Below, one piece after another: positions 7,406 through 11,096 of a stretch of 11,096 nt of DNA. Within the stretch, counting starts at the first letter, position 1, and every line of letters starts with the position of its first letter. The stretch is from assembly GCA_937892105.1 (NCBI GenBank), contig CALAUZ010000395.1:1-11096 (forward strand). The letters run 5' to 3'. This stretch comes from an uncultured Fretibacterium sp. (GTDB lineage Bacteria > Synergistota > Synergistia > Synergistales > Aminobacteriaceae). Below the pieces are notes generated by a model. That model worked only from the letters and a program-made list of their open reading frames with translations, searched no databases and was not told where the DNA came from. The position numbers and the translations under genes are program-made.

Positions 7406-8056
7406 ATGATATTTGAACAGTTCAGCAAGATAGGAATAATTCCCGTAGTAGTTCTCGATGACCCCAAAGACGCAGCACCCCTTGCAAAGGCACTCTGTGA
7501 GAATGGTCTTCCCTGCGCAGAAGTAACGTTCAGGACAGCCGCCGCAGAGGAAAGCATAAGGATAATGGCCCGCGAGTTCCCAGACATGCTTGTAGGTGCA
7601 GGGACAGTCCTCACGACAGAGCAGGTTGACCGCGCAATGAACGCAGGGGCAAAATTCATTGTCAGTCCCGGCCTTAATCCCAAGATTGTGCAGTACTGTA
7701 TCGACAAAAGCGTCCCCGTAACTCCAGGAACTCAGACACCCAGCGAGATGGAACAGGCGTTGGAGTTGGGGCTGAAGGTCGTAAAGTTCTTCCCTGCAGA
7801 ACCAGCAGGAGGATTGAACATGATTAAGGCAGTGGCAGCACCGTATACTGAGCTTAAATTCATGCCCACCGGCGGCATTAACGCCAAGAACGTGCGCGAC
7901 TATCTGTCCTACAACAAGATTATCGCTTGCGGAGGAAGCTGGATGGTGAAGAAGGACTTAATCGCTGCCGGAGAATGGGACAAGGTTGCGGCAATGGTGA
8001 AGGAAGCTGCTGAAATCGTGAAGGAGATTAGGGGGTTAAAGCAGTATGGAGCTTAA
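7406..8056 (+). CDS. eda: 2-dehydro-3-deoxyphosphogluconate (KDPG) aldolase
   Basis: Class I aldolase that cleaves KDPG to pyruvate and glyceraldehyde-3-phosphate, the last step of the Entner-Doudoroff pathway; many members also act on 4-hydroxy-2-oxoglutarate. With the chosen start it is 216 aa, close to the 213 aa of E. coli Eda, and the N-terminus aligns with the family (KIGIIPVVV). The Schiff-base lysine is K127 in KVVKFFPAE. The general-base glutamate is E39, with R43 in EVTFRT, and the phosphate-binding segments GAGTVL, SPGL, PTGGIN and GGSW are all present. An in-frame extension up to 7364 (230 aa) would translate promoter sequence and lacks a ribosome site, so it was not used. The 3' end overlaps kdgK by 11 nt, implying coupled translation. 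The neighbouring KDG kinase supports KDPG over KDPGal as substrate, although the latter cannot be excluded. Confidence 0.94.
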   Translation: MIFEQFSKIGIIPVVVLDDPKDAAPLAKALCENGLPCAEVTFRTAAAEESIRIMAREFPDMLVGAGTVLTTEQVDRAMNAGAKFIVSPGLNPKIVQYCIDKSVPVTPGTQTPSEMEQALELGLKVVKFFPAEPAGGLNMIKAVAAPYTELKFMPTGGINAKNVRDYLSYNKIIACGGSWMVKKDLIAAGEWDKVAAMVKEAAEIVKEIRGLKQYGA

Positions 8057-9143
8057 CTTGAGACCTAAGAGTGAGTGCAGGTTTGACGCGGCAAGTCTGG
8101 GAGAAGTAATGCTCAGGCTTGATCCTGGCGAGGGAAGAATACGTACAGCGCGTTCGTTCCGTGCATGGGAAGGCGGCGGAGAGTACAACGTAATCCGCGG
8201 CTTACATAAGTGCTTCGGAATGGATACTGCGGTAATCACTGCGTTTGCTGACAATGAAGTCGGAAAGTTAATGCGTGATTTCATCGAGCAGGGCGGAGTA
8301 AATACCAGCCTCATCTACTGGAAAAAGACGGACGGTATCGGCAGAATTTGCAGGAACGGCATCAACTTCACTGAACGCGGATTTGGCATAAGGGGAGCAG
8401 TAGGTTGCTCAGACCGTGCAAACACCGCAATTTCACAGGCTGCCCCAGAGGATTTCGACTTCGACTACATTTTCGGGAAGCTAGGAGTCCGCTGGCTTCA
8501 CACGGGCGGAATATACGCTGCGTTATCAGAACAGGCATGTGAGACAGTAATAGCAGCCTGCAAGACCGCAAAGAAGTATGGTACTCTCGTATCGTATGAC
8601 CTGAATTACAGGCCGTCAATGTGGAGCGCGATCGGCGGACAGGCTAAGGCTCAGGAAGTGAACAAGGAAGTAGCGAAATATGTTGATGTTATGATAGGCA
8701 ACGAGGAAGACTTCACGGCATGTCTTGGCTTCCAGATTGAGGGCAACGATGCTAACCTGAAGGAGCTTAACATTGACGGCTACAAGAAGATGATAGGCGA
8801 GGCTGCAAAGGCATATCCGAACTTCAAGGCAGTAGCGACAACCCTGCGTACAGTCCGCACAGCAACGGTGAACGACTGGAAGGCAATATGCTGGGCAGAC
8901 GGCGAAATATACATGTCGAAGGCATATGACGGACTGGAAATAATGGACAGGGTAGGCGGCGGCGATTCGTTTGCGTCAGGGCTGGTTTACGGACTGATGA
9001 CTACAGGCGATCCTGAGAAGGCAGTGAATTACGGAGCCGCACATGGTGCGCTTGCGATGACGACACCTGGCGATACGTCAATGGCGAGTGTAAAGGAAGT
9101 AGAAGCCATAATGGGCGGAGCAGGAGCGAGGGTAAAACGTTAA
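8046..9143 (+). CDS. kdgK: PfkB-family sugar kinase, probable 2-keto-3-deoxygluconate kinase
   Basis: Ribokinase/PfkB-fold kinase predicted to phosphorylate 2-keto-3-deoxygluconate to KDPG with ATP, feeding the aldolase encoded just upstream. Visible motifs are the N-terminal ASLGEVMLRL (about 16-25), the sugar-binding glycine-rich WEGGGEYNVIRGL (41-53) and SYDLNYRPSMW (183-193). The second PfkB signature DRVGGGDSFASGLVYGL (301-317) contains the catalytic base D307. At 365 aa it is somewhat longer than E. coli KdgK (309 aa); an N-terminal lead and the region around residues 103-140 and 225-245 account for the extra length. Its start overlaps the last 11 nt of eda, and an AGGGGG site at 8030-8035 lies 10 nt upstream within eda. 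PfkB kinases vary in substrate (fructose, ribose, inosine, KDG); the KDG call rests on the eda overlap and the dehydratase. Tagatose- or fructo-kinase would make little sense here. Confidence 0.85.
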   Translation: MELNLRPKSECRFDAASLGEVMLRLDPGEGRIRTARSFRAWEGGGEYNVIRGLHKCFGMDTAVITAFADNEVGKLMRDFIEQGGVNTSLIYWKKTDGIGRICRNGINFTERGFGIRGAVGCSDRANTAISQAAPEDFDFDYIFGKLGVRWLHTGGIYAALSEQACETVIAACKTAKKYGTLVSYDLNYRPSMWSAIGGQAKAQEVNKEVAKYVDVMIGNEEDFTACLGFQIEGNDANLKELNIDGYKKMIGEAAKAYPNFKAVATTLRTVRTATVNDWKAICWADGEIYMSKAYDGLEIMDRVGGGDSFASGLVYGLMTTGDPEKAVNYGAAHGALAMTTPGDTSMASVKEVEAIMGGAGARVKR

Positions 9144-9144
9144 T

Positions 9145-9459
9145 ATGGCCGGTATCCTCGAAGACATCACAGCGGCACTAGACGGGAAGAACGGCGAGGA
9201 CATAATCACGCTTGACCTGAAGGACAGGGGCGGGCTTGCTGATGCGTTTGTTCTCGTTACGGGGAACTCAGAGACACACATGAAGACTCTTGCGGAGACG
9301 GCGGAGGAAGTACTGGAACGTTCCGGGCGGAAATGCAGGGTTGAGGGTGAACACAGCCTTAACTGGAGACTGCTTGACGGCGGGGACGTTGTAGTTCACG
9401 TATTCAGCCACAAGGGGAGAGATTTCTATAGATTAGAGCGTCTCTGGGAAGAAGAATAA
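9145..9459 (+). CDS. rsfS: Ribosomal silencing factor RsfS (Iojap family)
   Basis: Binds ribosomal protein uL14 on the large subunit and blocks joining with the small subunit, lowering translation when nutrients are short (known for the family). The 104-aa protein has the full Iojap core: DIITLDLKDRGGLADAFVLVTGNSETHMKTLAE, seen in shorter pieces such as DAFVLVTGNSETH (33-45), then VEGEHSLNWRLLDGGDVVVHVF, of which NWRLLDGGDVVVHVF spans about 73-87, and the terminal FYRLERLW (94-101). It begins one base after the kdgK stop, and a GGAGCGAGGG stretch at 9122-9131 can serve as ribosome site, so translation is probably coupled to kdgK. In many bacteria rsfS follows nadD; here it ends a sugar-acid operon, which is unusual. 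A strong terminator follows 13 bp downstream. Confidence 0.93.
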   Translation: MAGILEDITAALDGKNGEDIITLDLKDRGGLADAFVLVTGNSETHMKTLAETAEEVLERSGRKCRVEGEHSLNWRLLDGGDVVVHVFSHKGRDFYRLERLWEEE

Positions 9460-9472
9460 GTAAGTTATACTG

Positions 9473-9506
9473 CCCCTCTTGAACTATTCAGGAGGGGACA
9501 ATTTTT
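9473..9506 (+). terminator. Strong intrinsic terminator after rsfS
   Basis: An 11-bp stem with one G-T wobble (9473-9483 with 9487-9497) closes a 3-nt CTA loop and is followed by ACAATTTTT. The right arm and loop overlap the end of the convergent phosphatase gene, whose TAG stop is the loop itself. In the minus direction the hairpin has no T-run, so it is a plus-strand terminator first of all. Confidence 0.88.
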
Positions 9507-10296
9507 CCCGTAATGCCTCGATGTCCTGACTTGAAACGCCAATACCGCGCAAATATCTTTCGGCATAATCTTCAAGGTTAATTTGAGCCATGTCTTCAGC
9601 TTTTACGCTAAATGTTCTGGCAAGGAAGCCCTGTATCTCATTCTTAACGACAAAATCATACTCTCTTGTCCCCTGCACAATCCCGAAATAGTTATAGAAC
9701 GATGTCATGTAGTCCCTCTCAACTTCCTGCCATGACGCGCCCATTAAGCACTCAACAATAGCACACGTGAAGCCTGCTCTGTCTTTCCCCAAGCTGCAAT
9801 GTATGAGGAAAGGAGGCGTATTAGCGGCCATGAAGCGGATACCCTTTGCGAGGCCACGTTGGTATTCTTTTCCCCAGAACTTTGTACTCACGTTAAGCCC
9901 AATGACGTTCTGCCTGCTGTAGTAACTGCCGGAATATCCCTTGTGCGCACTCATGCCGTGATTTGTGTCGGTAAGGTTAATGATTGTCTTAATACCTGAA
10001 AGCTCGGAAAGTCTGTCAGCTATTGCATTTCTGTTACCCCATGTACTTATTGGTGATGATGAACGGTATAACTTTCCCTTTGCAATTCCAGTCGTGTGAA
10101 TTTCGCGGAAGTTTGCGAACTCTTCATCAGTGAGATTGGGATAATCTGCCCGTGTTTTGCCGAGCCTTTTTGACAATGAGCGGTATAGATTTTTGCCATA
10201 AGTCTTGTATGATGTTTCGGCGGAAAAGCAGGGTAATGCGTGAATGACGAGGCACAATAAGATGATGAAAGCACAAAATATGCGAGAACGTCTCAT
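9484..10296 (-). CDS. Secreted protein-tyrosine-phosphatase-like protein (Y_phosphatase3-like)
   Basis: Predicted exported phosphatase of the cysteine-dependent tyrosine/dual-specificity type. Residues 1-26 form a signal peptide: a basic start (MRRSR), a hydrophobic core, and a likely signal peptidase I site after CFSA. The Cys before it does not fit a lipobox, because proline precedes it. The mature 244-aa domain has KLYRSSSP (75-82), the core strand IKTIINLTD (102-110) and the P-loop HCSLGKDRAG (166-175), with nucleophile C167 and R173. The GKDR form is typical of the bacterial Y_phosphatase3/MptpB group, as are the later RDYMTSFYNY and the C-terminal helical YLRGIGVSSQDIEALREKL. D110 may be the general acid. 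The ATG overlaps the citX stop (ATGA), and a GGGGG site within citX at 10303-10307 lies 6 nt upstream. Substrate is unknown: phosphoproteins, phosphoinositides or inositol phosphates are possible. The last four codons (SPPE) lie in the terminator stem. Confidence 0.8.
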   Translation of the reverse strand: MRRSRIFCAFIILLCLVIHALPCFSAETSYKTYGKNLYRSLSKRLGKTRADYPNLTDEEFANFREIHTTGIAKGKLYRSSSPISTWGNRNAIADRLSELSGIKTIINLTDTNHGMSAHKGYSGSYYSRQNVIGLNVSTKFWGKEYQRGLAKGIRFMAANTPPFLIHCSLGKDRAGFTCAIVECLMGASWQEVERDYMTSFYNYFGIVQGTREYDFVVKNEIQGFLARTFSVKAEDMAQINLEDYAERYLRGIGVSSQDIEALREKLSPPE

Positions 10297-10811
10297 GATA
10301 ACGCCCCCAAAAAATGACTGAGAATGTCATCTACTGCCTGCTGTAATTCCTGTACCGTATGAGTTCTTGACCTTGCGCAATCCTGAGCCTGTTTGCCGCA
10401 GATGAGGCAAGTTCTGAACTCTTTGCGCGATAACTTTCTGCCATCAGCGTCAATAACATCAATATCGAAAAGCCTTCCGACAGGTGATGACTGCTCAATA
10501 TTCACTGCTATATCCTTGAGGATTTCTGGTTCAACACCTTTGACGGCCAGCAGTAACTCGTCTCCAGTGTCTTCATGGACTTCTGAGGCACCGAGAATTT
10601 CTGCACCAACATGCCTTAGTGCCTCAAGCAATAATATTTCCCCAATGTCGAAGGCTCTGCGTATAAGTTCATTTGTCTTAATTGGGCCTGGTATATTCAT
10701 GCAAAAAGAAACGAGCGGTAAATTATGCTTTGTGAGTAAGAGTTTTTGTTCGTATGCGCGGGCTTCACGTCTTGCGAGCATAAAGGGTAAACCTATTGCG
10801 TTGCCTGTCAT
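10293..10811 (-). CDS. citX: Apo-citrate lyase phosphoribosyl-dephospho-CoA transferase
   Basis: Attaches the 2'-(5''-triphosphoribosyl)-3'-dephospho-CoA prosthetic group to the acyl-carrier subunit (CitD) of citrate lyase, activating anaerobic citrate cleavage. The 172-aa protein follows E. coli CitX closely: an N-terminal LARREARAYEQKLL (12-25), LPLVSFCMNIPGPIKTNEL, the diagnostic GRLFDIDVID (about 112-121) and LSRKEFR. A cysteine-rich RTCLICGKQAQDCARSRTH (133-151) follows. The ATG has an AGGAG site at 10822-10826, 10 nt upstream. No citC, citD, citE, citF or citG is in the window, so citX stands apart from the structural genes it serves. It is instead first in a two-gene operon with an exported phosphatase, joined by a 4-nt overlap. 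Malonate decarboxylase holo-ACP synthase (MdcG) is a distant relative with the same chemistry but is a poorer match to these motifs. Confidence 0.92.
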   Translation of the reverse strand: MTGNAIGLPFMLARREARAYEQKLLLTKHNLPLVSFCMNIPGPIKTNELIRRAFDIGEILLLEALRHVGAEILGASEVHEDTGDELLLAVKGVEPEILKDIAVNIEQSSPVGRLFDIDVIDADGRKLSRKEFRTCLICGKQAQDCARSRTHTVQELQQAVDDILSHFLGALS

Positions 10812-10932
10812 GAATAATTCGCTCCTGAGAAAAATTTTGATAGGATAATTTTACTACAGCTTGACAAAAATACTTGCCAGTACAGAATTTCCTGCAACAG
10901 TAATCATATAGAGAGGACAGGTGCGGAGAAAT

Positions 10933-10971
10933 TTCGTCATGTAATACTATAGGCGAGTGTGTGTTCGTCAT
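10933..10971. repeat. 8-bp direct repeat, 31 bp apart, upstream of citX
   Basis: TTCGTCAT occurs at 10933-10940 and 10964-10971. The match extends to TTCGTCATnTA in both copies. The 31-bp period is about three helical turns, so two proteins could bind on the same DNA face. A regulatory role is inference. Confidence 0.4.
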
Positions 10972-10983
10972 TTACGGCAGTGG

Positions 10984-10998
10984 TTCGGAGTATCCGAA
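10984..10998. repeat. Perfect 6-bp inverted repeat with 3-nt spacer
   Basis: TTCGGA and TCCGAA flank GTA. No T-run follows directly on either strand, so it is not a simple terminator. It could be an operator or an RNA hairpin in a leader. Confidence 0.4.
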
Positions 10999-11030
10999 AT
11001 AAAGAAATTGCGGTGCTGACAAGTAAGTAT

Positions 11031-11067
11031 AAAAAAAGAGAAAGCCCGACTAATGAACTTCCTCTCT
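11031..11067 (-). terminator. Intrinsic terminator of a gene beyond the right edge (minus strand)
   Basis: Read on the minus strand, AGAGAGGAAG (11067-11058) pairs with CTTTCTCTTT (11044-11035) over 10 bp with two G-T wobbles. The 13-nt loop is followed by a T-run (11034-11031). In the plus direction the wobbles become A-C mismatches, so it belongs to a minus-strand transcript entering from the right. No coding sequence of that gene is recognisable in the last 29 bases. Confidence 0.6.
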
Positions 11068-11096
11068 CCTTTTGTAATATATACTGGCAACGGTCT

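Larger units (their letters stand above)
10812..11030. other. Upstream region of citX with no convincing gene
   Basis: No supported coding sequence was found; short open frames here lack recognisable similarity and good ribosome sites. The region should hold the citX promoter. On the minus strand TAAAAT near 10848-10853 is a possible -10 box but has no good -35 partner. Two structural features stand out: the direct repeat TTCGTCAT at 10933-10940 and 10964-10971, and the perfect inverted repeat TTCGGA-GTA-TCCGAA at 10984-10998. Confidence 0.5.

Noticed and set aside
10393..10848. A 151-codon open frame on the plus strand.
   Set aside because: It lies opposite citX, is serine-rich with no recognisable domain, and citX on the other strand has clear family motifs, so this is an antisense shadow.
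10861..10889. A perfect TTGACA on the plus strand at 10861, suggesting a rightward promoter.
   Set aside because: The best -10 at allowed spacing is weak (CAGAAT with 16 bp), and no plus-strand gene follows before the window ends.

Overview
This is a bacterial chromosomal window of moderate GC content carrying eleven protein-coding genes, nearly all for central carbon metabolism. I see no mobile elements, CRISPR arrays, tRNA or rRNA genes. Genes are tightly packed, with Shine-Dalgarno sites, sigma-70-like promoters and intrinsic terminators, and with frequent AGG arginine and ATA isoleucine codons. The gene set (trehalose PTS, GntP permease, IlvD/Edd sugar-acid dehydratase, CitX) suggests a fermentative anaerobe, perhaps gut-associated. 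The phylum cannot be fixed from the sequence; a Firmicutes- or Synergistota-like organism is only a guess.

Layout. At the left edge a trehalose-type PTS permease (treB, minus strand, cut by the edge) is divergent from folK (folate biosynthesis, GTG start). Then come galK (galactokinase) and a GntR/FCD-type regulator. Next, in the same direction, lies a sugar-acid module: a GntP-family permease, an IlvD/Edd-family dehydratase, a terminator, then KDPG aldolase (eda), a PfkB-family 2-keto-3-deoxygluconate kinase (kdgK, overlapping eda by 11 nt) and rsfS (1 nt after kdgK). A strong terminator closes this block. Converging from the right is a two-gene minus-strand operon: citX (citrate lyase prosthetic-group transferase) and a secreted protein-tyrosine-phosphatase-like protein, joined by an ATGA overlap. 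The last 285 bases hold no convincing gene but contain a direct repeat, a small perfect hairpin and a minus-strand terminator.

How the genes fit together (inference). The permease imports an aldonate such as gluconate, the dehydratase makes 2-keto-3-deoxygluconate (KDG), KdgK phosphorylates it to KDPG, and Eda splits KDPG into pyruvate and glyceraldehyde-3-phosphate. This is a semi-phosphorylative Entner-Doudoroff route in which dehydration comes before phosphorylation. The upstream GntR/FCD protein is the obvious candidate regulator. A near-consensus promoter with a perfect palindrome just downstream precedes the permease gene. The most unusual features are the fusion of rsfS, a translation-silencing factor gene, to the end of the sugar-acid operon, and the pairing of an orphan citX with an exported phosphatase. 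No wholly new system is evident; most genes belong to well-known families.
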